Shown here in pieces: positions 1 through 7,969 of a stretch of DNA of 33,260 nucleotides. A program made the position numbers and the translations under genes. Origin of the DNA: Paenibacillus tyrphae (GTDB lineage Bacteria; Bacillota; Bacilli; Paenibacillales; NBRC-103111). Positions within the stretch are counted from its first letter, which is position 1. Each line of letters opens with the position of its first letter. The stretch spans positions 1 to 33,260 of the forward strand of contig NZ_JAMZAW010000043.1 of NCBI RefSeq assembly GCF_024158745.1, written 5' to 3'. The notes beneath the pieces are model-generated. The model was not told the DNA's origin and ran no database searches. It saw nothing but the letters and a program-made list of their open reading frames with translations.

Positions 1-930
1 AATAAAATTATATTTTCTCATAATACACTGCATCTTTTTTCTCCAGACCACTGCCCTTGTTGTTTTAATAAAGTGGAACGTATTAGTGGAGTTTGCTTAT
101 GTGGTGCAGAAATTCAAGAAGGTCAGAGTGAGCGTTTCTTTTATAATTCACAGGAATACATTGAAATTTTGCGTTCCAAACAAAAGTCAGTTGAAACCAT
201 TGAAGTAGCTATCAATTCGTGTGGCAGAGAAATTACATCCTTACAAGACGGGATTAAACAAATTCATTTAAGTCTGGAGAGCACACGCAGCCAATTGAAA
301 GAAGCTGAACAGCACACGAATTCCAATAATCAAGAATTACTACAGTTGAATGAACGTGTTTATCAATTAAGGAATGATATTCAAGACAGTGAAAATAGGA
401 TTAAAATGATTGAAAAGTATGAAGGAATTGAACGGGCATTTAAAAAAGCGAAAGATGATTTTACTGCGCTACAAACAAAGGTGAGAAGTACACAGGATGC
501 AATAGAACAATTGATACAAGCCCAGATTAAACGCTTTAATGAGATATACAATGGCTTCATGACAAAAACTTTGAAAGAAGTATCCAGTGCAGAGATTAAT
601 GAGGATTATATGCCTGTCATAAACGATGGATATTACAGAGAAGCCAGCTCAGATGTACCTAAACGATTTTTATATTTCTTAACTCTTTTAGCCATGTCTT
701 TGGACACCAAGAATCGTATTCCATTCCCTCAATTTTTACTTGTGGATACACCTGAAAACTTGGGGATTGATAAAGATAATTTAGATAAATGTATGGATAG
801 AATTTCTGAACTTCAATCAATGGATTACCAAATTATATTAACAACTGGATTGGGCAAATACCCCAAAACTTTATCTGGTTTTATTAAACAAACCGTTGTT
901 GAAGGTGACAAGTTGTTAAAACTGAAATAA
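1..930 (+). CDS. Rad50/SMC-like ATPase, C-terminal part (5' end outside window)
   Basis: The reading frame is open from base 1, so the gene begins before the window; about 309 codons are visible. Near base 52 it encodes a Cys-Pro-Cys-Cys cluster, and about 20 residues later a Cys-Leu-Cys-Gly, which resembles a zinc-binding hinge. A long polar, heptad-like coiled coil follows (about bases 150-560). Near base 740 a hydrophobic strand ends in VDTPENLGID, which looks like the Walker B/D-loop region of ABC-type ATPases. This order (zinc hinge, coiled coil, C-terminal half of the nucleotide-binding domain) is typical of Rad50/SbcC-like and defence-associated SMC-like proteins such as Lamassu LmuB. 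Composition is AT-rich, unlike the genes after 2.5 kb. Which subfamily it belongs to cannot be decided without the N-terminal Walker A half. A terminator follows the stop. Confidence 0.7.
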   Translation, partial: NKIIFSHNTLHLFSPDHCPCCFNKVERISGVCLCGAEIQEGQSERFFYNSQEYIEILRSKQKSVETIEVAINSCGREITSLQDGIKQIHLSLESTRSQLKEAEQHTNSNNQELLQLNERVYQLRNDIQDSENRIKMIEKYEGIERAFKKAKDDFTALQTKVRSTQDAIEQLIQAQIKRFNEIYNGFMTKTLKEVSSAEINEDYMPVINDGYYREASSDVPKRFLYFLTLLAMSLDTKNRIPFPQFLLVDTPENLGIDKDNLDKCMDRISELQSMDYQIILTTGLGKYPKTLSGFIKQTVVEGDKLLKLK

Positions 931-958
931 ATAGAAGTCGTTTCATTGAAACACGGAA

Positions 959-988
959 ACAGATATCAAAGTGGTATCTGTTTTTTTT
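959..988 (+). terminator. Rho-independent terminator of the ATPase gene
   Basis: A 9-bp stem (959-967 with 973-981, one T-G wobble) with a 5-base loop is followed by eight T residues (981-988). It lies 29 bases after the stop of the ATPase gene and fits an intrinsic terminator. Confidence 0.85.
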
Positions 989-995
989 GTTGTAT

Positions 996-1217
996 TTAAT
1001 ATCGTATCGAATCATTCAATGCTGTATGTAATGATATAAGTTTCTTGATAAATTCAAATAGATTTCGTTTTTCAGCAACTTTTAGCTTTTGAAACAATCC
1101 AATTTGGTGTCTTGTGAGGGCGGGAATTTTTAGATAAGTTAATTCGTGCATCAAGAATGTACTTTGAGTGTATTTGTGAATTGGTAACAAAAGTGAAGAC
1201 TTGGGAAGACTGGACAA
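996..1217 (-). CDS. Possible small remnant ORF, 73 aa
   Basis: This AT-rich minus-strand frame starts at a TTG codon without a visible ribosome binding site and ends near 996, just beyond the terminator of the converging ATPase gene. The product is basic and partly helical (LFEFIKKLI region). I recognise no family. Its frame runs back only to a stop about 25 bases before the TTG, which is where the sequence switches to GC-rich SLH-gene debris. It could be the tail of a gene cut at that junction, or chance. Confidence 0.2.
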   Translation of the reverse strand: MSSLPKSSLLLPIHKYTQSTFLMHELTYLKIPALTRHQIGLFQKLKVAEKRNLFEFIKKLISLHTALNDSIRY

Positions 1218-1218
1218 C

Positions 1219-1310
1219 GTTGTAGAAACGGTATACGGAGTCTATGAAACGAAGCTGACCTCAAGCACGCCGGGCACGGCGACAGTAGGCGCCGCCGCTT
1301 ATGGGCAATT
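1219..1310 (+). pseudogene. Ig-like domain fragment of a decayed surface protein
   Basis: The plus-strand frame reads VYETKLTSSTPGTATVGAAA, with the 'STTPGTATV' style of bacterial Ig-like (Big) domains. It has no start and runs into a stop after about 60 codons. It is the left flank of the same wrecked gene whose middle and end follow. The boundary with the inverted middle segment is uncertain by tens of bases. Confidence 0.4.
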
Positions 1311-1319
1311 GATGGCGAG

Positions 1320-1895
1320 TCCGGTTCCTACTTGTTCTGCGGTCCGGCCCATGAGAACGCGCGGGCCAGCGTCACCGTGAATTCCGCGCTGGTAACCTTC
1401 GCATCGGCCGGAACGACCCGTCGGTGAAGCCGTCGACGATCCGTGCCTCTGACGCCCTGTAGATGTCCGCCGCTGCCCAATGCCCGCTTACCGCAGCTCC
1501 GTTCCCCGGTGTAACCGGAGCGGGCTGATCAGGCTGGCGGCCGGGAGCCTTGTCCTTAACGGAGAAGGTTCCGTTCCTCTTCCGTTGCCCAGTTGAACCG
1601 GACTAGGTGCCAGGCTGCCGCTTCCGGAACCGCTATCGTCCGATCCCGAATCTTCATCCATCGGATCGGGCTTCGGTTCCGGTTTAGGCTCCTAATCTCT
1701 TGCATAGTGGACTTTCGCGGCCGACGTCGCGCTGTAAGTCCCGTACGTGGCGGTCAGCACCGTCTCGCCGGGGGAAAGCCCGGACAGCCCGCCGCACTAA
1801 CGCTTGCAATGGATGGGTCGCGCACCGACCAGATGCTATAAGCCGTAATATCTTCGGCATGATCATCCCAATAGCAGGCTTTGACCGTCACTTGC
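1320..1895 (-). pseudogene. Inverted fragment: Ig-like (Big_2) domain, linker and SLH domain
   Basis: On the minus strand, after allowing for frameshifts, the segment reads a Big_2-type Ig domain (DPSIASVSAAG, then GLSPGETVLTATYGTYSA, about 1880-1700). A Pro/Glu/Lys and Ser/Gly/Asp-rich linker follows (about 1695-1580), then an SLH domain: GHWAAADIYRASEARIVDG and GSFRP (about 1500-1407), continuing as DAKVTSAEFTVTLARAF (to about 1350). At least three frame changes and two stops (one at 1328-1330) interrupt it, so no protein can be made. Domain order matches the C-terminal end of Paenibacillus-type cell-wall-anchored proteins. Orientation is opposite to the fragments on both sides. Confidence 0.6.
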
Positions 1896-2172
1896 AACGG
1901 CGACCGGCGAAGTATGGCCCGATTGGGCAGGCGAAGCGATCGGGGGACGGGCTATGGCGGCCGCTTATGCGAACCGCAGCCTGCCGGAGACGGCAAACAA
2001 GCCGGTCACGGCCTTTGCCGACGGCGCGGAAGTCCCCGCATGGGCGCAGGACGTTTACCGCACCGCATTGTCCGCGAGACTTCTCGAAGGAGACGACCGG
2101 AACCTTCTGCATCCGCTAGAGGGGACCACGCGCGCCGAAGCGGTCACGGTGCTTTTACGCCTGATCCGCTAG
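1891..2172 (+). pseudogene. C-terminal SLH domain fragment
   Basis: The plus-strand frame 1891-2172 ends with a recognisable last SLH repeat: AFADGAEVPAWAQDVY, then TTRAEAVTVLLRLIR and a stop at 2170-2172. SLH domains bind pyruvylated secondary cell-wall polymer and anchor surface proteins. No ribosome binding site or proper start precedes the frame (the first ATG at 1954 lies inside the domain), so this is the 3' end of a broken gene. A terminator follows 32 bases later, as expected for the original gene end. Confidence 0.65.
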
Positions 2173-2203
2173 GCGACTCCATACGAAGGTTCATACTAAG
2201 CAA

Positions 2204-2238
2204 GAGCCCGGTGCCGAGCATGCCGCCGGGTTCTTTTT
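2204..2238 (+). terminator. Rho-independent terminator of the former SLH gene
   Basis: An 8-bp GC-rich stem (2204-2211 with 2226-2233, one G-T wobble) is followed by five T residues at 2234-2238. It survives although the gene before it is dead. Confidence 0.75.
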
Positions 2239-2299
2239 CGCATTTTCTCTAGAGCGTATGTTCCGGGCTGTGGGAGTTAACGCCCGATTTATTTTCAGA

Positions 2300-2328
2300 T
2301 TGACGGATGATGGAGAAAGGACTACAAT
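2300..2328 (+). promoter_or_regulatory. Sigma-A promoter of the PHP phosphatase gene
   Basis: A -35 box TTGACG (2300-2305) and a -10 box TACAAT (2323-2328) are separated by exactly 17 bp, a near-consensus housekeeping promoter. Transcription would begin near 2335 and leave an untranslated leader of about 165 bases before the ATG at 2501. Confidence 0.65.
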
Positions 2329-2377
2329 AATCAACAAGAAACCACAACAACAAAGTGATGTATGCAACAATCCACGA

Positions 2378-2398
2378 TTGATGATTGCCAATCATCAA
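2378..2398. promoter_or_regulatory. Perfect 9-bp inverted repeat in the leader
   Basis: TTGATGATT (2378-2386) and AATCATCAA (2390-2398) form a perfect inverted repeat with a 3-base centre, 50 bp downstream of the -10 box. The symmetry and AT content suit a dimeric repressor operator better than an RNA hairpin, because the 3-base loop is tight and no T-run follows. Confidence 0.45.
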
Positions 2399-2500
2399 AT
2401 GCGTAAGGTGTTTTATTTATCGAAGTTGTTCAAAAAAGTAACCCGTGAAGTGGAAGCGTTTGTAAGAAAAACCTTCATGTATGAGTGAGGAGGAAGCGGG

Positions 2501-3502
2501 ATGAAGCTGGATTTTCATTTTCACCTGGAGGAGGGGCCGTACTCGACCGGCTGGCTGCAGCGGACGGCGCGGGCGTTGGAGAACGTGCATCGGGAGAGCG
2601 GGCGGCTGGGTGAGCGGCCGCATTCGCTCGAATGGATGAACAAGCTGGGAGAGCTGCTTCAGCAGCGGCTTGCGGCGGGCTGCTTCAGCGACGAATGGCT
2701 CGCGTTCTATTTCGAGCAGGGGCGGCAACGCGGGATCGAGCGGTTCGGGATGGTGGATCACCTGTACCGGTTTACCGAGTTCCGGCCGTATTACGAACGG
2801 CACATGATCGTGGACGATACGCCGCTTGGCCGGCTGCAGCAGTACTGGCTGGACCGTGTCTGCGTAAGCTCCATCGAGCCGTATCTTCAGGCGGTGCGCC
2901 GGGCGAAGGCCGCGGGCGTGCCCGTATCGCTCGGGGTCGAGGCGGACTTTTTCCCGGGAGGCGAGGCGGAGCTCGGCGAGCTGCTGTCGCGGTACGAGCT
3001 GGATTACGTGATCGGGTCCGTCCATTTTCTGGAAGGTTGGGGCTTCGATAACCCGGAGACCCAGGAGCTGTTTAAGGAAAAAGACTTGCCTGAGCTGTAT
3101 CGGCAATTGTTCGACTACGTGAAAATGGCGGCTTCCAGCGGCTTGTTCGACATTATTGCGCATCTGGATAATTTGAAGGTGTTCAATTACCGGCCGGAAG
3201 AGAAGCTGCTGCTGCCGATGTACGAAGACGTGGCCCGTGCGCTCAAGCAGGCGGATGTGGCGACCGAGATCAATACCGGACTTGCTTACCGGTACCCGGT
3301 GAAAGAAGCTTGCCCGAGTCCGGCTTTTCTGGACATTTTGTATAAACACGGCGTCCCGATTACGTTAAGCTCCGATTCCCATTTTCCGGACGACATCGGA
3401 ACGCAGCTGGACGAGGCGATGGATTTGCTGGCCCGGATCGGGTACAAAGAAATCATCTACGTGCACGAGAAGAAACGGATCGCCGTTCCGCTCGGGCGGT
3501 AA
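2501..3502 (+). CDS. PHP-domain phosphatase, HisJ-like
   Basis: This 333-residue protein carries the metal-binding motifs of the PHP (polymerase and histidinol phosphatase) superfamily: His6-x-His8 at the N-terminus, Glu147 in GVEADFFPG, His175 in IGSVHF, His221 in IIAHLDN, and Asp292-x-His294 in LSSDSHF. These residues normally bind a cluster of up to three metals that hydrolyses phosphate monoesters. Within the superfamily it looks closest to histidinol-phosphatase HisJ (histidinol phosphate to histidinol), although it is about 60 residues longer than the usual HisJ and no his genes are nearby. The true substrate may therefore differ. A GAGGAGG-like site sits 8 bases before the ATG. The mgtC-like gene follows after 12 bp and is probably co-transcribed. 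Confidence 0.8.
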   Translation: MKLDFHFHLEEGPYSTGWLQRTARALENVHRESGRLGERPHSLEWMNKLGELLQQRLAAGCFSDEWLAFYFEQGRQRGIERFGMVDHLYRFTEFRPYYERHMIVDDTPLGRLQQYWLDRVCVSSIEPYLQAVRRAKAAGVPVSLGVEADFFPGGEAELGELLSRYELDYVIGSVHFLEGWGFDNPETQELFKEKDLPELYRQLFDYVKMAASSGLFDIIAHLDNLKVFNYRPEEKLLLPMYEDVARALKQADVATEINTGLAYRYPVKEACPSPAFLDILYKHGVPITLSSDSHFPDDIGTQLDEAMDLLARIGYKEIIYVHEKKRIAVPLGR

Positions 3503-3514
3503 GGGGAGGTCCCC

Positions 3515-4288
3515 ATGGAACTGTCGTTGACCCCGGATGTGTGGCATATCGGTTATGCGGAGCTGACGCTCCGCATTATAACGGCGCTGGTGCTGGGCGG
3601 TCTGATCGGCTTGGAGCGGGAAATCGGCGGGCATTCGGCCGGATTTCGCACGCATATTCTGGTCTGCATGGGCTCGGCTCTGATTGTGCTGCTGTCGAGC
3701 TACGGTTTTTCCGATTTTGCGGTCGAAGCGAACGTGAGGCTGGACCCGGCACGTCTGGCCGCCCAAGTAATCAGCGGCATCGGCTTCCTGGGGGCCGGAA
3801 CGATTATACGCACGGGGCCAACCGTGTCAGGGCTGACGACCGCGGCTTCGCTATGGGTCGTAGCGGCCATCGGCCTTGCGGTCGGCGCCGGTTTTTACTA
3901 TGGGGCCGTCGTCTCGACGGCCGCGGTCATCGTCAGCTTGTTCCTCTTGAACAAGGTGGAGAAGGCGGCGTTGGCGAAGACGAAGCGCAAGCGCGAGGTG
4001 GAGGTCGAGCTCTGGGACGGGGACGGGAATCTCGGCGCGATGCTGAACCGGATCAAGGCTGCGGGCGCTTCCGTCACCGTACTGCATGTGGAGAGCCGGG
4101 TGAAGGAAACGGAGGAAGGCTGTCGCCATGCCTTAAGCGTACGCATGGCGCTCAAGACGACGGCCGGGCAATACGAGAACGTCGTGCAGGAGCTGGTCGT
4201 GCTTCCGGGTATGGTGAAGGTAGAAACGCCGGGATGGAAGCCGTTCGAGCACGAAAATAAAACGAAAGCGGCGGGGAAGACGGCCTGA
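3515..4288 (+). CDS. MgtC/SapB family membrane protein
   Basis: This 257-residue protein begins with the hallmark region of the MgtC/SapB family: hydrophobic segment one, then GGLIGLERE (about 28-36), then GFLGAGTI and VSGLTTAASLW in the following helices (about 90-115). Four to five transmembrane segments occupy residues 15-145. A soluble C-terminal domain of about 100 residues follows, with an ACT-like alternation of strands and helices. Family members are linked to low-magnesium survival and membrane-potential control, while the function of the chromosomal Gram-positive paralogues is poorly known. A GGGGAGG site precedes the ATG, and only 12 bp separate it from the PHP gene. Confidence 0.85.
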   Translation: MELSLTPDVWHIGYAELTLRIITALVLGGLIGLEREIGGHSAGFRTHILVCMGSALIVLLSSYGFSDFAVEANVRLDPARLAAQVISGIGFLGAGTIIRTGPTVSGLTTAASLWVVAAIGLAVGAGFYYGAVVSTAAVIVSLFLLNKVEKAALAKTKRKREVEVELWDGDGNLGAMLNRIKAAGASVTVLHVESRVKETEEGCRHALSVRMALKTTAGQYENVVQELVVLPGMVKVETPGWKPFEHENKTKAAGKTA

Positions 4289-4400
4289 TTCGGTCCTGCG
4301 GGTCCGGCGTCGGCGGAATCGATCTGCTTCAACCATGAAGCAGGCGCTGCTTCCGGCAGACGGTAACGAGATATACAACTAGCGAAGAGGAGCGATTCAA

Positions 4401-5330
4401 ATGCAAGCTTTAACTTTTCGGGATGACCGGACGTTTACGATTGTGCAGTTCACCGATGTGCATATGAAATCCGGAGGCGACGCGGACCGGCGCACCTTGG
4501 AGCTGATGGAGCACATTCTCGAAGCGGAGCGGCCGGATCTGGTCTACTTCACCGGAGACGTCATCGAAGACAAGGAATGCGACGATCCGCTTGGCCGTTT
4601 CGACCGGGCGGTTTCCGTCGTCGAGAAGCGGCGCATCCCGTGGGCGGTCGTCTTCGGCAATCACGATACCGAGATGAAAATCACCCGGCAGCAGCTGATG
4701 GACAAAGTGTCGGGCTACGAATACGCGTTAGCGTCGGGCGGTCCGTCGGACATTGCCGGAGAAGGCAACTATGTGCTCGAAGTCCGGGATGCGTCCGGCC
4801 GTCCGGCCGCCTTGCTGTACGGCTTCGACTCCGGCTGCATGTCCACGCTGCCGCACGTACAGGGCTACGGCTGGATTTGCCGCGATCAGATCGATTGGTA
4901 CGTCCGGCAGTCCGCCGCCTATACGTCGGACAACGGCGGCACGCCGCTGCCGGCCCTGGCGTTCTTCCATATTCCGCTGCCGGAGTATGCGGAGGTATGG
5001 GAGCGCGAAGTATGCCACGGGCATAAGTACGAGAACGTGTGCTGCCCGAAGATTAACACGGGACTGTTCGCGGCGCTCGTCGAAATGGGCGACGTCATGG
5101 GGACGTTCGCCGGGCACGACCACGTCAACGATTACTGCGGCACGCTTCACGGCGTCCGCCTGTGCTATGGCCGGGCGACGGGCTACAATACGTACGGCCG
5201 GGACGATTTCCCGCGCGGGGCGCGCATCATTCGGCTGCGCGAAGGCGAGCGCGGCTTCGAGAACTGGCTGCGTCTAGCGGACGGAACGGTCGTGACGGAG
5301 CAGCCGGAGCATCGGCCGGAGACGCGTTAA
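4401..5330 (+). CDS. Calcineurin-like metallophosphoesterase
   Basis: The 309-residue protein shows the complete metal-binding set of calcineurin-type phosphoesterases: Asp19-x-His21 (FTDVH), Gly-Asp53 (TGDV), Gly-Asn87-His88-Asp89 (GNHD), His190 (FFHIPLP) and Gly-His-Asp-His at 238-241. There is no signal peptide, so it is cytoplasmic. The layout resembles the Dcr2/purple-acid-phosphatase-like branch common in Bacillales; substrate unknown. The ribosome binding site is GAAGAGGAG, 7-8 bases before the ATG. It stands 112 bp after the mgtC-like gene, with a small 7-bp hairpin (4324-4343) without T-run in between, so read-through from the upstream pair is likely. A strong terminator ends the group. 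Confidence 0.85.
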   Translation: MQALTFRDDRTFTIVQFTDVHMKSGGDADRRTLELMEHILEAERPDLVYFTGDVIEDKECDDPLGRFDRAVSVVEKRRIPWAVVFGNHDTEMKITRQQLMDKVSGYEYALASGGPSDIAGEGNYVLEVRDASGRPAALLYGFDSGCMSTLPHVQGYGWICRDQIDWYVRQSAAYTSDNGGTPLPALAFFHIPLPEYAEVWEREVCHGHKYENVCCPKINTGLFAALVEMGDVMGTFAGHDHVNDYCGTLHGVRLCYGRATGYNTYGRDDFPRGARIIRLREGERGFENWLRLADGTVVTEQPEHRPETR

Positions 5331-5341
5331 GGACTGCACGG

Positions 5342-5355
5342 GCAGGGGCCCCTGC
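5342..5355. repeat. 14-bp perfect palindrome
   Basis: GCAGGGGCCCCTGC reads the same on both strands and lies between the phosphoesterase stop (5330) and the terminator (5376). It has no loop. Its role is unknown; it may strengthen the folded mRNA end. Confidence 0.4.
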
Positions 5356-5375
5356 AAATTAAAACTGCATTTCGG

Positions 5376-5424
5376 ACAGGCGAACGGCTGGAAGAGCACC
5401 TCTTCGGCCGTCCGCCTGTTTTCA
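5376..5424 (+). terminator. Strong rho-independent terminator
   Basis: A long nearly perfect hairpin (arms from 5376 and to 5419: ACAGGCG, ACGGC and AAGAG blocks paired in order with CTCTT, GCCGT and CGCCTGT) is followed by TTTTCATTTT. It ends the PHP/MgtC/phosphoesterase group and separates it from the sugar cluster. Confidence 0.85.
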
Positions 5425-5512
5425 TTTTGGCAGCTATCGAAGACGGAATTCGTCCGGAAAACCCCGTGCCGAACTTGAATGGAAGCCTTGAAAATAGCGG
5501 GTTTCCGCCATT

Positions 5513-5541
5513 TGAGAACTGTTTTGGGCAAATGAGAACTG
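5513..5541 (+). promoter_or_regulatory. Direct repeat TGAGAACTG spaced 20 bp
   Basis: The nonamer TGAGAACTG occurs at 5513-5521 and again at 5533-5541, exactly 20 bp apart start to start, in the 365-bp intergenic region upstream of the AraC-type regulator gene. AraC-family proteins bind direct repeats about two helical turns apart, so this is a candidate operator, about 105 bp upstream of the -10 box. The rest of the gap from 5425 to 5620 holds nothing else I recognise. Confidence 0.4.
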
Positions 5542-5645
5542 GGCGAATCCGGGGGCGAATGCTACGATGGGGGCAGGAATTTCCGATACGCCAACTTACC
5601 ATGCTTCGATCAGTCCAATACGGATGTCCGAAATCGGATGTATAG

Positions 5646-5651
5646 TATAAT
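5646..5651 (+). promoter_or_regulatory. -10 box before the regulator gene
   Basis: A perfect TATAAT at 5646-5651 lies 44 bp before the ATG at 5696. No good -35 box is seen at 16-18 bp, which fits a promoter that needs an activator, such as one bound at the upstream direct repeat. Confidence 0.45.
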
Positions 5652-5695
5652 GAGGACGGTGACTACTACGACAGACGCGCAAGGAAGGTTGGACG

Positions 5696-7969
5696 ATGCG
5701 ACATTTATTTTCCAAGAACTACGTTCGGATTTATTTGTGGATCGGAATGATCTTTACGATGATCATCATTCCGTTCTCCATGTTTTTGGCGAACCAGTTC
5801 TCGAAATACGCCTACTCGCAAATGGATCTGTTCAACCGCGATACGATGCTGCAAACGGCAAGCCGCACCGAGTTTCTGCTGAACAAGCTCAAAGCGTACG
5901 GGCTTCATATGTACCAGGACCGTACGGTGCAGGAATGGCTGCAATCGGCCGGCCGCAGTCCGCTGGACGACATGGATGCGCTCCATGCGCTGACGAACTA
6001 TATGTCGACTGAGCCGTTTATCAAGCGCGCCTATCTGGTGAACGTCCACAAAGAGCAGGTGATCGATTCGCTCAAGGGGCTCGTTTCGTTCGAGAAATTC
6101 GGGGATGCGGCGATGCTGAAGAAGATCCGGGAGGACCGGCCGCTCTTTTTGCAGTTTTTTTATCATGAAACCGGCGGCGAGCCTTATCTCGCGCTCATCG
6201 TTCCGTCCACGCCGGCCAGGAAAGACCACCGCGGCTATCTCGTGCTCCTGTTGGATAACAGGGCGCTGCAGGAAAATCTGCTCGGTCTGAACAAGGAACT
6301 CGGCATGGATCTGATGATTGTGGACGGCCAAGGCCGGAATGTGCTGGGGACCGCGGAGCACGACGCGGCCATCCTGAACGAGCTGCGCCGCCTGAAGCCG
6401 GCGGGTTCGGAGACACAGGTCATGACCGTGTGCGGAATGCAATTGTTCGTCAATTCCGCACCGCTGGCCTCGCAGAAATGGACGGTGTATTCATTAACCG
6501 AGTTGAAAGCGTTTAAGCGTCAAGCGCTAGCGTTCCAGACGAAAATCGTCGGTTACTCGCTGCTGCTGCTCGTCCTGCTGCTGCTGGCGGCATTCTGGAA
6601 TTCCCGCCGGATGGTGAAGCCGTTCCGCAGGCTGGCGGACCAATTGCAGCGCCGCATCGTGCAGGAGTCGCGCCATTCCGCGCTGGCTCTCCCCGCTGCG
6701 GGAGACGAGTACAGCATCTTGAAAAACGGGATCGAGCTGCTGTCCAGCCGGGTCGACGAAATGCACCAATCGCTTCGCGGCCATTCCGGCTTGATCAAGG
6801 CGGAATATTTGCGCCAGTGGCTACTGCAGGGAAGAATGAACCGGACGCTGCGGGAAGGGATTGCCCGGGAATCGGAGCTCCTGGCGTCGGACCTTATCCG
6901 GCTTGTGGTCGTCAAAATCGACGCATACCGGGACGTTGCCGAAACGTACGATTTTGCTTCCCGCCAACTGCTCAAATACGCGATGGGCAACATTGCCGGA
7001 GAGATCATCTCGGGCGAGGGCGGGGCGCTGGAGACGATCGATCTGGCCGGCGATCACATCGTCTTCCTGATCGGGCTGGATCGGGACGATGCCGTAGTCT
7101 GCAAGCTGCTGGAGACGATCAAGGGGCATATTGCAACGTATGTCCGGCTTCAGGTGACCGTCGCGGTGAGCGATCTGAAGCACTTGGAGGACGATCTGCG
7201 CTCCGTTTACGACTTCGTTCTGGAGCTTACTCTGCTCAAGTTCATCAGCGGCGAAGACAAGGTGTACACGGAGGGCGATTACGAAAGCTACGTTCGGCTG
7301 CTGCAGCCGTTATCCGATCCGAAGAGCCTCGACAAGCTGCTTGTCGCGGTCAAGTCCGGGAAAAAGGACCAGGTCGTCCTGCTGCTGGAGGAGCTGTTCG
7401 GGCAGATGGCGGCGGTCAAATACACCGAATGCAAGGTAAGGCTGACCGTCATTTTATTTACGATCATGAAGGAATTCGACAAGCTTCGGGCGCTGCAGGG
7501 CGTGGACGGCATCGACAAACAGCTCGACCGATTCTCGACGCTGCAGGAAGCGCGACACTGGCTAGAGGCGGAGCTATTCGCTGTCATGGACCAGCTGAGC
7601 TCCCGCAAAGGCGGTGACCGGAAGGAGAAGCTTGCGGAGGAGATGATCAACTACGTACTGTACCATATTCACGATCCGATGCTGTCCGTCGAAGCGATCG
7701 CGGAGCATGTTTCGCTGTCGGCCAAGTACGCCCGCAGCATTTTTCAGGAAGTGCGCGGCGTGTCGCTCTCGAACTACATTCTGAACACAAGGATCGAGAA
7801 GGTAAAGGAGCTGCTCGTCACGACAAGCATGTCGGTGGCGGATATCGGGGAGCGTTCGGGATTTTTGACGCGAAGCCATTATTTTACGGCGTTCAAAAAA
7901 GCGACGGGGCTGACCCCTAACCAATACCGGCTGCACCATACCGAAGGGGAAGGAGGGGAAGCGAAATGA
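5696..7969 (+). CDS. Membrane-anchored AraC-family (YesN-type) regulator
   Basis: The 757-residue protein has an N-terminal membrane segment (about residues 8-33), an extracytoplasmic sensor of about 250 residues, a second membrane segment (about 284-302) with a HAMP-like stretch, a cytoplasmic linker domain, and an AraC-type double helix-turn-helix (about 650-752). The last carries SVEAIAEHVSLSAKY in the first HTH and SVADIGERSGF...SHYFTAFKKATGLTPNQYR in the second. This architecture is typical of Paenibacillus regulators that sense an extracellular sugar or binding-protein complex and activate the adjacent ABC transporter operon. The ATG is preceded by AAGGAAGG 7 bases upstream. Its stop overlaps the next start by 4 bp (ATGA), so the regulator and the first binding protein are translationally coupled. 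Confidence 0.88.
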   Translation: MRHLFSKNYVRIYLWIGMIFTMIIIPFSMFLANQFSKYAYSQMDLFNRDTMLQTASRTEFLLNKLKAYGLHMYQDRTVQEWLQSAGRSPLDDMDALHALTNYMSTEPFIKRAYLVNVHKEQVIDSLKGLVSFEKFGDAAMLKKIREDRPLFLQFFYHETGGEPYLALIVPSTPARKDHRGYLVLLLDNRALQENLLGLNKELGMDLMIVDGQGRNVLGTAEHDAAILNELRRLKPAGSETQVMTVCGMQLFVNSAPLASQKWTVYSLTELKAFKRQALAFQTKIVGYSLLLLVLLLLAAFWNSRRMVKPFRRLADQLQRRIVQESRHSALALPAAGDEYSILKNGIELLSSRVDEMHQSLRGHSGLIKAEYLRQWLLQGRMNRTLREGIARESELLASDLIRLVVVKIDAYRDVAETYDFASRQLLKYAMGNIAGEIISGEGGALETIDLAGDHIVFLIGLDRDDAVVCKLLETIKGHIATYVRLQVTVAVSDLKHLEDDLRSVYDFVLELTLLKFISGEDKVYTEGDYESYVRLLQPLSDPKSLDKLLVAVKSGKKDQVVLLLEELFGQMAAVKYTECKVRLTVILFTIMKEFDKLRALQGVDGIDKQLDRFSTLQEARHWLEAELFAVMDQLSSRKGGDRKEKLAEEMINYVLYHIHDPMLSVEAIAEHVSLSAKYARSIFQEVRGVSLSNYILNTRIEKVKELLVTTSMSVADIGERSGFLTRSHYFTAFKKATGLTPNQYRLHHTEGEGGEAK

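Noticed and set aside
2258..2488. 76-codon frame ahead of the PHP gene
   Set aside because: It overlaps the promoter and operator-like palindrome, lacks a ribosome binding site and has no recognisable features. The region is better explained as a leader.
2417..3349. Minus-strand open frame of 310 codons
   Set aside because: It is antisense to the PHP phosphatase, whose metal motifs are complete, and shows no domain features.
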